Shown here piece by piece: positions 43,079 through 52,100 of a stretch of DNA of 64,000 bases. This stretch comes from CAYPHY01 sp964410625 (lineage in GTDB: Bacteria > Chloroflexota > Anaerolineae > Promineifilales > Promineifilaceae), in assembly GCA_964410625.1 (NCBI GenBank), contig CAYPHY010000022.1, forward strand, positions 1-64,000, given 5' to 3'. The translations under genes and the position numbers were made by a program. Every line of letters starts with the position of its first letter. Within the stretch, counting starts at the first letter, position 1. The notes below the pieces were generated by a model that was not told the DNA's origin, searched no databases, and was given only the letters and a program-made list of their open reading frames with translations.

Positions 43079-45727
43079 ATGCCATTGACTGAGATTCTCG
43101 CCGCCGTTCGCTGGTGGCTTGTTTTGTTAATAATCGGTGGGCTGGCTACGCCGCTGCTCTATGTCGTGCTACGGCCGTTGCCCGACCGTGGCTATGCCTT
43201 CGCCAAGATGGCCGGTCTGCTGCTGGCCAGCTACCTCTTCTGGCTGGCGAGTAGCCTCGGCTTCCTGGGCAACAATCTCGGCGGTATCCTCATTGCCCTT
43301 CTCGTCGTTGGCGGTGTTTCGGCGTGGGCTTACTGGAGATTGGAGATTGGAGAACGGAGATTAGGAGCCTGGTTACGGGAAAATAAGCGGCAGGTGATTA
43401 TCACTGAACTGCTCTTCGCTCTGGTCTTTTTCCTCTGGGTTTGGGTGCGGGCACAAAATCCGATGATTGCCGCCACGGAGAAGCCGATGGAGTTCGCTTT
43501 CCTCAATGGCGTCGGCCGCAGTCCTTCCTTCCCGCCGGTTGATCCCTGGCTTTCCGGCTATGCGATCAGCTACTACTATTTCGGCTATGTGATGGTCTCG
43601 CTGTTGGCGCGGCTGGCGGTGGTAGCCGAGCCGGTGGCCTTTAATTTGGGCATCGCCTGGTTGGTGGCCGGGGCGGCCGTTGGCGCATACGGCCTCGTAT
43701 ATAATCTCGTTGCCACCCACACACACAGCCTACGTCGCGCGACAAACAATCTGCATCACCGTGCTGTCGCCCTCGGTCTCATCGCGGCCCTCGCCTTACC
43801 GATTGCGGGGAATATGCAGATTTTGTTGGAGTTGTTGCATGGCAATGGGGTCGGATCGGCCGATTTGTGGCAATGGCTTGATGTGCGTGATGTGAATATC
43901 CCGCCGGAAACAGCGGCCGGGCAAGCGCCGCGCTATATGACCACCAACTGGTGGTGGTGGCGCACGTCGCGGGTCATCCACGAGTACCATCTCTCCGGCC
44001 GTGCGGAAGAAGGGCTAGAACCCATTGTCGAAGTCCCCAGCTTCAGCTTCATCCTCGGCGACATGCACCCCCACGTGTTGGCCTTACCCTTCGCCTTCCT
44101 CAGCCTGGCCGTCGCCTACAGTTGGTGGTTAGTTGGTGTTCAGCGAACAGGAGAGCGGGGGAGTGGAGGAGCAGAGGAGCAGAGGAGTACCCACAATTCA
44201 CAATTCATCATTTCGAGGGTCGGCTGGCAGCGCTGGCTATTCACGAGCCTTGTCCTCGGTGGCCTGTCGTTTCTCAACACCTGGGATGTGCTGATCCATC
44301 TCTTTGTGGTTCTCGGCGCGTTTTTCCTGGCACGTTGGTATTCACGTGGTTGGGAGCGGCGGATACTCAGCGAAACAATCGTGGTCGCCTTCGCGCTCGT
44401 CATTCCTGCGTTTCTGCTCTACTTACCCTTTTACCTCGGCTTTCGTTCACAGGCGGGGCCACCTTTCTTACTGCCGATGTTGATGCGGCCGACTCGTCTC
44501 GTCCACTACCTCATCATCTTTTTCATGCCGCTGCTGCCGATCACCATCCTGCTGGTTGCGCTGGCTGCCCGCCAGCGTTTTCGCCATTGGCGCAGTGGGG
44601 TGGCGGCCGCGGCCGTTCTCCTGCTCGGCTTGCTCCTGCTGATGGTCTTGTTGGGCTTCATCGTCGCCGCCAACGCGGACGGGGCCGTTCGTGTCAACAA
44701 CCTCGCCAGCGAACTCGGCCTCGTGTTGCCACCGCGTCCCGATCAGACAATGGCGCTCGGCTGGGGCTTACAGGCGGTCTTCACCCTGCTACCGGCCGTC
44801 CTAACTGCCCGCCTGCTCTACCCAGCCCTGACCCTCTTTCTACTAACCCTCCTCGCCCTGATCATCATGGCCTGGAAAGAACAAACAACATCGCGTGACC
44901 CACACCCACACTCACATCCTTCATCCCTCATCCCTCATCCTTCAGCCCTTCCTTTCGCGCTCCTGCTGATCTTCACCGGCATCCTGCTCACCCTCTCGCC
45001 GGAATTTGTCTATCTGCGCGACAACTTCGGGCAGCGTTTGAACACCACTTTCAAATTTTACTATCAGGCATGGGTGATGTTTGGGGTGGCGGCCGTCTTC
45101 GCCGTTGACTATCTGTGGCAGATGGCGACGGTTCGTCGTCGCCGGATTGTGCCGCTGCTGACAACGGCCGCCTACATCGCTGCCCTCGGTATCGCCCTGC
45201 TTTTTCCGATCTATGCCGTGCGTTCGCGGGCGGCCGAATTTCGCGGCCCGGCGACGGCGGCCGACCGGCAGCCGCCTACCCTCAACGGCCTGGCCCATAT
45301 CCAACGCTTCAACCCGGCCGAATATGACGCGCTGATGTGGTTGAGGGAAAATGTCAGCGGCACGCCAGTCATTTTAGAGGCGGTGGGTGGGCAGTATAGC
45401 GAGTTCGGCCGTGTCTCCGCCAACACCGGCTTGCCGACCGTCCTCGGTTGGCCCGGCCACGAGTGGCAGTGGCGCGGCAGCGACCATCCGGAGCCAGGAC
45501 AGCGCGACCCGCTGGTGCGCTCCATATACTCAGAAACCAATCTCGACAACGTGGCTCTCTGGCTCGACCAATATAACGTGGAATTTATTTATGCTGGTGA
45601 TTTGGAAGCCAATACCTATGGCCCCAACGGGTTGGAGAAGTTTCGCGACCGGCTGGCGGTTGCCTATGCCAATGAGCGTGTTACCATCTATCATTGGCAG
45701 CCCGCCGATAGCCCGAAGGTAAATTAA
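43079..45727 (+). CDS. Chlor_Arch_YYY (DUF2298) membrane protein
   Basis: An 882-residue hydrophobic protein with one YYY module. Key matches: SYYYFGYVMVSLLARL (about 164), FILGDMHPHVLALPFAFL (about 321) and a C-terminal soluble region with GTPVILEAVGGQYSEFGR and NVEFIYAGDLEANTY that parallels the end of the preceding protein. About a dozen membrane helices. The role is unknown; nearness to GT-C type genes suggests lipid-linked sugar handling (inference). Three low-complexity stretches (about 87-99, 358-382, 603-626) are encoded by repeat modules. Confidence 0.88.
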   Translation: MPLTEILAAVRWWLVLLIIGGLATPLLYVVLRPLPDRGYAFAKMAGLLLASYLFWLASSLGFLGNNLGGILIALLVVGGVSAWAYWRLEIGERRLGAWLRENKRQVIITELLFALVFFLWVWVRAQNPMIAATEKPMEFAFLNGVGRSPSFPPVDPWLSGYAISYYYFGYVMVSLLARLAVVAEPVAFNLGIAWLVAGAAVGAYGLVYNLVATHTHSLRRATNNLHHRAVALGLIAALALPIAGNMQILLELLHGNGVGSADLWQWLDVRDVNIPPETAAGQAPRYMTTNWWWWRTSRVIHEYHLSGRAEEGLEPIVEVPSFSFILGDMHPHVLALPFAFLSLAVAYSWWLVGVQRTGERGSGGAEEQRSTHNSQFIISRVGWQRWLFTSLVLGGLSFLNTWDVLIHLFVVLGAFFLARWYSRGWERRILSETIVVAFALVIPAFLLYLPFYLGFRSQAGPPFLLPMLMRPTRLVHYLIIFFMPLLPITILLVALAARQRFRHWRSGVAAAAVLLLGLLLLMVLLGFIVAANADGAVRVNNLASELGLVLPPRPDQTMALGWGLQAVFTLLPAVLTARLLYPALTLFLLTLLALIIMAWKEQTTSRDPHPHSHPSSLIPHPSALPFALLLIFTGILLTLSPEFVYLRDNFGQRLNTTFKFYYQAWVMFGVAAVFAVDYLWQMATVRRRRIVPLLTTAAYIAALGIALLFPIYAVRSRAAEFRGPATAADRQPPTLNGLAHIQRFNPAEYDALMWLRENVSGTPVILEAVGGQYSEFGRVSANTGLPTVLGWPGHEWQWRGSDHPEPGQRDPLVRSIYSETNLDNVALWLDQYNVEFIYAGDLEANTYGPNGLEKFRDRLAVAYANERVTIYHWQPADSPKVN
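43333..43372. repeat. repeat module inside the 882-residue protein gene (copy 1)
   Basis: ggagattggagattggaga then acggagattaggagcc. Translated as WRLEIGERRLGAW. Confidence 0.75.
44148..44215. repeat. repeat module inside the 882-residue protein gene (copy 2)
   Basis: gaggagcagaggagcagagg is followed by cacaattcacaattcatc. Translated as TGERGSGGAEEQRSTHNSQF. Confidence 0.75.
44889..44948. repeat. repeat module inside the 882-residue protein gene (copy 3)
   Basis: Tandem catccttcatccctcatcc words, the same as in the spacer at 54672-54745. Translated as SRDPHPHSHPSSLIPHPSA. Confidence 0.72.
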
Positions 45728-45767
45728 CCGGGCTAGATACATTGAGCTTTACAAACGATGATTATTT

Positions 45768-47567
45768 ATGAATGACGCGCTCTTAGAGGATAGTGGAACA
45801 GAAATAGGCTTGCCGCAGCCAACAGCCTTGCGGCTTAGCCAGCTGACGATAGCTGACGTGGTGTGGGCGTTGGTCATCTTTTTGGCCGGATTGTTGCGCT
45901 TCGCCAGTCTTGGCCGTATCCCCCTCTCCCCGGCCGAGGCCCAGGCTGCGCTGCCCAACTGGCAATTTTGGCAGCCCGGCCCCCTTTTGCTGCCGATCAC
46001 CAGCCCGGCCTATTTCACCTTCACCAACTTACTCTTCCCTATCCTCGGTGATAACGATGCGGTTGCCCGCCTCATCCCTGCCCTCTTTGGGCTGGCGACG
46101 GTCGGCTTGCCCTGGTTGTTGCGCGGCCGACTCGGAAACCTGGGCGCGTTGGCGGCAACCGTTGTCCTCGCCTTCTCGCCCCTGCTGATCAATCTATCAC
46201 GCACGGCCGGTGGTGACGCCATCGCCTTCTTTGCCATCACCCTCCTCCTGGTCGCCGCCTTGCGCTTCCGCCAAAGCGGAGCGCAACGCTGGGCAATTAT
46301 ATTGGGTGCTGCGCTGGGGCTGGGATTGGCGAGTGCGCCACTGTTTCTCACCGGGCTTGTCACCCTGGCGGTGGCCTGGTATCTGGCATTGCACGGCCGC
46401 CCCGACCGTAGCGCGATTTGGCAAATCGCGCCACAGACTACCTGGAAGATCATCGGGGTTGCAACGGCCGTTACCTTTCTGCTGGTCAGCACCTTCTTCC
46501 TGCTCCAACCACAAGGTTTAGGGGCAGCGGCCAGAATCTTCGTCGCCTGGTTAGGCCAATTTGGGTTGCCTTTTAACGAACCTGCTCCGGCAGCGGCCGT
46601 CGCTCTGCCCTTCCAATTGCTCGGCCGCTATGAACCCATTTTGTTGCTGGCCTTGCCGGGGCTGGCGGCCGCGCTGTGGTCATTGGCGCAAAAGGAGCAA
46701 CCCGGCCTCTTTTTTGTCACCTGGGTGGTTGGCCTACTCCTCTTCTGGCTGCTCCAACCAGGGGTGATGAACCATGTGGCAATCGCTATTCTCCCCCTCG
46801 CGCTACTGATCGCCTCAGCGACGCAAGCGCTTGGGCTAGAGGAGCAACAAACGCCACAAGCCACTCCCTGGATGACCTGGGCGGTTGCTGGAGGGATTTT
46901 GTTTCTGGGGATGTTGATCCTGGTCAGTATGGCGCGTTTCAGCCGGTTGGCAGCTTCCAATCCGGCCAATAGCGGCCAGTTGTTTTTAGCGACACTGGGG
47001 GTGATTGCCGCCGCCGCCTTGCTCTTTGCCGCCGCCACCTGGGACAGCACGGCCGCGCTAAAAGGGTTGTGGCTGGGCGCGGCCGGGCTGTTGCTCTATT
47101 TCCAATGGGGAACGGGCTGGCATCTGAACCACATCGCCGCCAACAACCCGCAAGAGCGATGGGTGACGGCCGCCACCCACAGCGAAGTGCGCCTGTTAGT
47201 CAAGACGCTGGAGGACATCTCGCAGCAAACGGTGGGTTCTGACCATGATCTGGCGATCTTCAGCGTCGTTGAATCCCCCGTCTTGCGTTGGTATCTGCGT
47301 GATTTTTATCGCTTCCAGTCGGGCGCGGCCGTTCCCGTTCTGGGGGAACATGATGTGGTAATCAGTCCCGTAGATACGGAACTGGCATTAGCCAGCGATT
47401 ACATCGGTTCTGACTTCCGCCTGTTGCGCCAACAGCCAACGGCCGGAACGGAAAGCCAATTTCAACTGTTAGACACCTTACATGGCTGGCTGTTCCATGA
47501 GTCCCGCGCCCCAGTGGATGATCAAGCGGTCATTGTCTGGGTGCGCTCTAACTTAATCAATCCTTGA
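45768..47567 (+). CDS. GT-C-like membrane glycosyltransferase
   Basis: A 599-residue membrane protein with about 12 helices and a C-terminal soluble segment of about 150 residues. The first loop has LGRIPLSPAEAQAAL, where an acidic pair would be expected in GT-C enzymes, so the catalytic residue is not obvious. Later motifs include LSRTAGGDAIAFFAITLLL. It starts 40 bases after the YYY gene, so they may share a transcript. A gtagcgcgattt palindrome is translated in frame as DRSAIWQIAPQ at about residue 214. Confidence 0.75.
   Translation: MNDALLEDSGTEIGLPQPTALRLSQLTIADVVWALVIFLAGLLRFASLGRIPLSPAEAQAALPNWQFWQPGPLLLPITSPAYFTFTNLLFPILGDNDAVARLIPALFGLATVGLPWLLRGRLGNLGALAATVVLAFSPLLINLSRTAGGDAIAFFAITLLLVAALRFRQSGAQRWAIILGAALGLGLASAPLFLTGLVTLAVAWYLALHGRPDRSAIWQIAPQTTWKIIGVATAVTFLLVSTFFLLQPQGLGAAARIFVAWLGQFGLPFNEPAPAAAVALPFQLLGRYEPILLLALPGLAAALWSLAQKEQPGLFFVTWVVGLLLFWLLQPGVMNHVAIAILPLALLIASATQALGLEEQQTPQATPWMTWAVAGGILFLGMLILVSMARFSRLAASNPANSGQLFLATLGVIAAAALLFAAATWDSTAALKGLWLGAAGLLLYFQWGTGWHLNHIAANNPQERWVTAATHSEVRLLVKTLEDISQQTVGSDHDLAIFSVVESPVLRWYLRDFYRFQSGAAVPVLGEHDVVISPVDTELALASDYIGSDFRLLRQQPTAGTESQFQLLDTLHGWLFHESRAPVDDQAVIVWVRSNLINP
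46408..46436. repeat. dispersed palindrome inside a coding region
   Basis: gcgcgattt (46411-46419) and aaatcgcgc (46423-46431) flank ggc, preceded by gta and followed by cac. It belongs to the spacer family at 1375 and 31689. Confidence 0.8.
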
Positions 47568-47611
47568 GTCTATATGAACATTTATCTGAAATTAAGGTCA
47601 ACGATGGTCCT

Positions 47612-47692
47612 TAAAAACGCAGAGACGCAGAGGCGCAAAGATTTATTCGATTTTTCTCTGCGCCTCTGTACCTCTGCGTCTCTGCGTTAAAT
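47612..47692. repeat. tandem-armed inverted repeat (acgcagag family)
   Basis: aaaacgcagagacgcagagg on the left pairs with cctctgcgtctctgcgtt on the right. It separates the membrane protein gene from the sigma factor gene. Confidence 0.85.
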
Positions 47693-47735
47693 ATCAAATA
47701 GTCCCTACATCAACTGCAAGTTATCTAAGTCACCC

Positions 47736-48371
47736 ATGACAGAACATCCATCCCTTCTTTGGCCTCTGGCCCCTACCACAGCCAACGCCCCGGCCGACGA
47801 CACATCGGCCGACGACGGGCTTGAGCAGTTGATTGCTCGCTGTTTGGCCGGGGAGCAAATGGCCTATGTCGCGCTCTATAACCAGCACGCGGGGATGGTC
47901 TACCGGCTGGCCTATAGCCTGTTGCAGCATGAGCAAGATGCGGAAGAGGTGTTGCAAGATAGTTTTGAATACGCTTTTCGCAAACTGGCGCAATATGATC
48001 CCAACCGGGCGGGGTTCAAGACCTGGCTCTATCGCATCACGGTCAGCCGCTGTCGCAATAAGCGGCGGCGCAAATGGTTGCCGACTTTCTCGATCAACCA
48101 TCTGCCCAACGACAATCTGAGCGACCCCCACGCCCCGGCCCCCGACCAACAGGCGGCATTGACCGAGCGCCAGCAGGTGGTGTGGAAGGCCATCGGCCGC
48201 CTCTCCGACAAACTGCGCGAAGTGGCCGTCCTGCGTTACTATGGCGGGATGCAGTACGCGGAGATCGCTGCCATCCTCGACATCCCAACAAAGACGGCCG
48301 AATCGCGGATGCGGCTGGCACACAAGGCATTGCGCGATCTCTTAGAAGCGGATGAGGCATTCGAGTTATAA
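47736..48371 (+). CDS. ECF-type RNA polymerase sigma factor
   Basis: A 211-residue sigma-70 family member of the extracytoplasmic-function group. Region 2 covers LEQLIARCLAGEQMAYVALY to GFKTWLYRITVSRCRNKRRR (about 28-110), including the core-binding DAEEVLQDSF. Region 4 covers VWKAIGRLSDKLREVAVLRY to AESRMRLAHKALRDLL (about 148-205). Region 3 is absent, as expected. The next gene encodes its likely anti-sigma factor. Its place within the glycosyltransferase locus suggests control of that locus or of envelope stress (inference). Confidence 0.93.
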   Translation: MTEHPSLLWPLAPTTANAPADDTSADDGLEQLIARCLAGEQMAYVALYNQHAGMVYRLAYSLLQHEQDAEEVLQDSFEYAFRKLAQYDPNRAGFKTWLYRITVSRCRNKRRRKWLPTFSINHLPNDNLSDPHAPAPDQQAALTERQQVVWKAIGRLSDKLREVAVLRYYGGMQYAEIAAILDIPTKTAESRMRLAHKALRDLLEADEAFEL

Positions 48372-48436
48372 ACCGTCAGGGGGCATTTTGTTTGAGGGTT
48401 CTCTTGTTAAGCTGTGTATGATCAGCAAAGAAAGCG

Positions 48437-49000
48437 ATGAATCAGGAACATATCGTATCACTCATCTCTGATTATACCCTGGACTTGTTAAAAGCGGCCG
48501 ACCGGCTGCGGGTTGAAGAACATACGGCCGTTTGTGCCGCCTGCCGTCAGGCTCTGCAACGGGAAAAACAGATGGCCTTATCCATCGGCCATACGCTGCA
48601 TCTGGCAACGCAACCGGCAAACGGCCGTCTCCAAGCGTTGATGCCCACGCCACCGCGACGGGCAACCCGCCAGCCACGTGTGATGCGGCCGCAGCTCAAT
48701 GTTGGTGTGGCCGCATGGTCAGCGCAACTGGCACCGATGATGGTCCTTGTCTTGCTGGCCGGTACGCTCTGGCTCTATCTAATGAGTCCCCGCGATCCCT
48801 GGAACAACAACACAGCAGGATACTTTGCCATGACCGAAACGGCGACCGCCACCGTAACCGCCACTTCGTCGGCCACATTGCCGCCTACGGCGTCGCCAGT
48901 CGCCACCATTGCCGAAGGCCCTACCCTTCAAACACCGAACACACCAACCACCCCCACCAGCCAAACGGCCGCGACGCCGGAGGCGGGGGGTGGAGATTAG
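48437..49000 (+). CDS. putative zinc-finger anti-sigma factor with membrane anchor
   Basis: A 187-residue protein. The N-terminus has the zf-HC2-like pattern VEEHTAVCAACR (HxxxCxxC, about 28-35). One membrane segment lies near residues 96-113 (LAPMMVLVLLAGTLWLYL). The outside part is a Thr/Ala/Pro-rich tail. Position right after the ECF sigma gene supports an anti-sigma role: the N-terminus would hold the sigma factor and the outside tail would sense or anchor. The stop codon lies in the first unit of a gagattag repeat. Confidence 0.82.
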   Translation: MNQEHIVSLISDYTLDLLKAADRLRVEEHTAVCAACRQALQREKQMALSIGHTLHLATQPANGRLQALMPTPPRRATRQPRVMRPQLNVGVAAWSAQLAPMMVLVLLAGTLWLYLMSPRDPWNNNTAGYFAMTETATATVTATSSATLPPTASPVATIAEGPTLQTPNTPTTPTSQTAATPEAGGGD

Positions 49001-49163
49001 AGAATTGGAGAATTAGAGATTGAGAGACTTGGAGATTGAGAGATTAGTGACAGTTGTATATTGGTGTATTTGTGTATTGGTGTATTGGTGTATTGATGCA
49101 CCAGTCAATATACTAATACACCAATATACCAATCTCTCAATCGTCCAGTCTCCTAGTCTCTTC
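48990..49163. repeat. compound nested inverted repeat (gagattg outside, tgtattggtgtat inside)
   Basis: Outer arms: gagattgagagacttggaga against caatctctcaatcgtccag and gtctcctagtctct. Inner arms: gtgtattggtgtattgatgc against caatatactaatacaccaat. Two repeat families are nested, one inside the other. No gene in the gap. Confidence 0.85.
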
Positions 49164-49174
49164 CCTGAGGAACT

Positions 49175-52100
49175 ATGACCGAATTAACTACCTCACCTGA
49201 ACAACCTCGGCCGGATTTTCTGTCGCGGCCGTTGTTGGCGGCGTATAGCCTGGATTGGGAAAAGACCATCTATCTGCTGTTTATTATTGTGGCGATTGTT
49301 ACCCGCTTTTGGGCCTTGGGCGACCGGGTGATGAGCCATGATGAAAGCCTGCACACGCAATATTCCTATCAATATTATGACGGCCAGGGCTATTCCCACA
49401 CGCCGCTAATGCACGGCCCTTCACTCTTTCATCTGACAGCCATTTCTTATTGGCTGTTCGGCGACAGCGATCTTTCGGCGCGTATTCCCGTTGCCATCGT
49501 TGGCATCATCCTCGTCGCCATGCCCTATCTATTGCGCGATTGGATCGGCCGAACCGGCGCACTTTTCACCAGCTTCTTCCTGCTCATCTCCCCTTATATC
49601 TCTTATTATTCGCGCTATATTCGCCACGATATTTATTCGGCCGTTTGCGCCTTCATCGTCTTCATCGCCATCTGGTACTTCATCCGCCAACAAAAGGAAA
49701 AGTATCTCTGGTGGTTTGTCGCCGCCCTCGCCCTGCTCTACGCTACCAAAGAGGACTCTTTCATCTATACCGCCATTTTTGGCAGTTTCGTTGTGCTACG
49801 CTTGCTGGCGCGGCTCGGCGTGGCAACCTGGGTGCGCCAGACGTTGCCGCGCTTGCGTCCGGCGATTCTGTTGGCAATTGTCGGGGTGCTGTTGCTAGGG
49901 GCTGGACTGGTCGGGCTACGGTTGGGGGGCGATGAGATGACCACCCCGGCAACCACGGAAGCGACGGAAGGGTTCGCGGCCGATCCCAGTGCCGAACAAA
50001 CCGCCACCCCAGAAGGGGAACCGCCACAAAGCGGCATGGAAATCGTCTTGCGCCTCAGCCAATTGGCGGGGGTTGCCCTGCTTAGCGCAGGATTGTTTCT
50101 GGCGGCACGGCAGATGCGGCCGCATCTCGACGCCTACCCCGAATTCACCATCATCATTCTCTTTGCCACGCTCGTCCTGCCCCTGGCCTCTCCCCTGCTG
50201 ACAACGATGGCCGGTTGGAACCCGGAGGATTACACGCTCAACACCTGTATCCTGGAAGGGCAGGAAACGATGTCGGCGTTGCGCATCTTCACCGCACGGC
50301 TGACTAATTCTACCTGTATCAGCGCCTTCTTTGAGTCAGGCATTGTCCGTTCGACGATCTTTGTGATCATCACGCTGGTGACGGCCGTTCTCGTCGGCCT
50401 ATGGTGGGATTCGCGAAGGTGGTTGATCGCGGCCGCCATCTTTTACTCCATCTTCTTCGTCCTTTTTACCTCCGTCTTCACCAATCTCGGCGGCTGGCAA
50501 ACAGGGGTGATCGGCTCGCTTGGCTACTGGCTGGAACAACAGGGGGTGGAGCGCGGCAGCCAGCCCTGGTACTATTATCTCTTCGTCGTCCCCTTCTATG
50601 AGTTCCTCCCCCTGCTCTTTTCGCTGCTAGGGATGGCGCTGTGGGCGAAGAGACAAAAACTGAACCAGGCGGCCGGATATTGGTTGGGATTTGGCCTCCT
50701 CGCCTTACTCAGCTATAGCCTGGTCAACTGGCTTTTCCGCCGCTCCCAAGAACTGGGCGAATCCCCTTCCATCCTGCCGGGGTTGATGGCTGCCGCCTTT
50801 ATCCTGATCGTGGCGGCCGTCTACTGGTTCCTCATCCGCCAACGCCAGCTTCAAGAGGCGTATGGGCTGCAAAGTGGCTGGCGTGAATTGTTCCATGCCG
50901 AATCGCTCTTTGGCTTTATCCCCTCAGTTATCTGGTGGTTTGCCCTGACCTGGGTGGCCTATAGCGTGGCCGGGGAAAAGATGCCCTGGATCAGCGCCCA
51001 CTTCGTCCTGCCAATGGCCTTGCTCGGCGGCTGGTATTTTAATGAAACCCTTTCCGGTGTGGATGGGCGACAACTGTTTTCGCGGCGCACCTTGCTGGCA
51101 ATCGGCCTTTCGCTGCTGTTGATCATCGCCGTGTTGGTCGCAATAGGGCCGCTGTTGCTCGGCCAGATCACGCTGGGCAACCAGCAGATTGATAATCTCT
51201 CCGGCCTCGGCCGTCTCATTGGCGGCCTCGTCGTCGTCGGCATCCTGGTTTACTTCTGGCGGCAATATTACCCGCAACTGAGCACCAACGTCCGCCGCGT
51301 GGTCTGGCCGCTGGCCGTCTTTGTGCTGCTCAGCTTGCTGACGATCCGCTTTTCCTACATGGCGAATTTCCCCAATGCCGACTACACGACCGAATTTCTG
51401 GTCTATGCCCACGGCGCACCGGCTACAAAGAAGGTGGTATTAGCCCAGTTAGAAGAACTCTCTATGCGCCTGCATGGGGACAAAAGTATCCGCGTGGCCT
51501 ATGATAGCGACGTCTCCTGGCCCTATAGCTGGTATTTGCGCGAATATCCCAACCGCGTCTTCTTTGGCGATGCGCCCACGCAGAGCTTGAATGATTCGCC
51601 GGTGGTGATTGTCGGCCGTAAAAATTGGGACAATGTAGACCCCTACCTCTCCCGCAACTATGAATATCGCACTTACACCTTCCTCTGGTGGCCGATGGAG
51701 GAGTATCGCAAGTTCTCCTGGGATGCCCTGGTCGGCGTTCCCGATTCACCTACGCCCCGCCCTGGCATCCTCAATCCGGGCGTGCGCCAAGCGTTGTGGG
51801 ATATTTTCTTCCATCGTGACTACCAAAGGTATGGCGAAGTGTTTGGTGGGACTTACACCGCCGGGCAGTGGCCGTTGCGCCATGATCTGCGCCTCTATAT
51901 CCGTCGCGACGTCCTCGCCAGCCTGTGGGACCATGGGCTGGACGCCTTCACCACCGGCGCGTTGGTTGATCCCTACGAAGGGAATGAGATGGTCCTTGCG
52001 CCGGAGTTGGTGCTCAATGAAGGGAGCGTGGCCGGTGTGGCCGAGGGGGTGTTCACCAGCCCGCGCAATGTAGAGGTGGGGCCGGACGGCCGTCTCTACG

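Noticed and set aside
43951..44898. A 315-codon open frame on the + strand in another frame
   Set aside because: It lies wholly inside the YYY protein gene, which shows family motifs on both sides of it.
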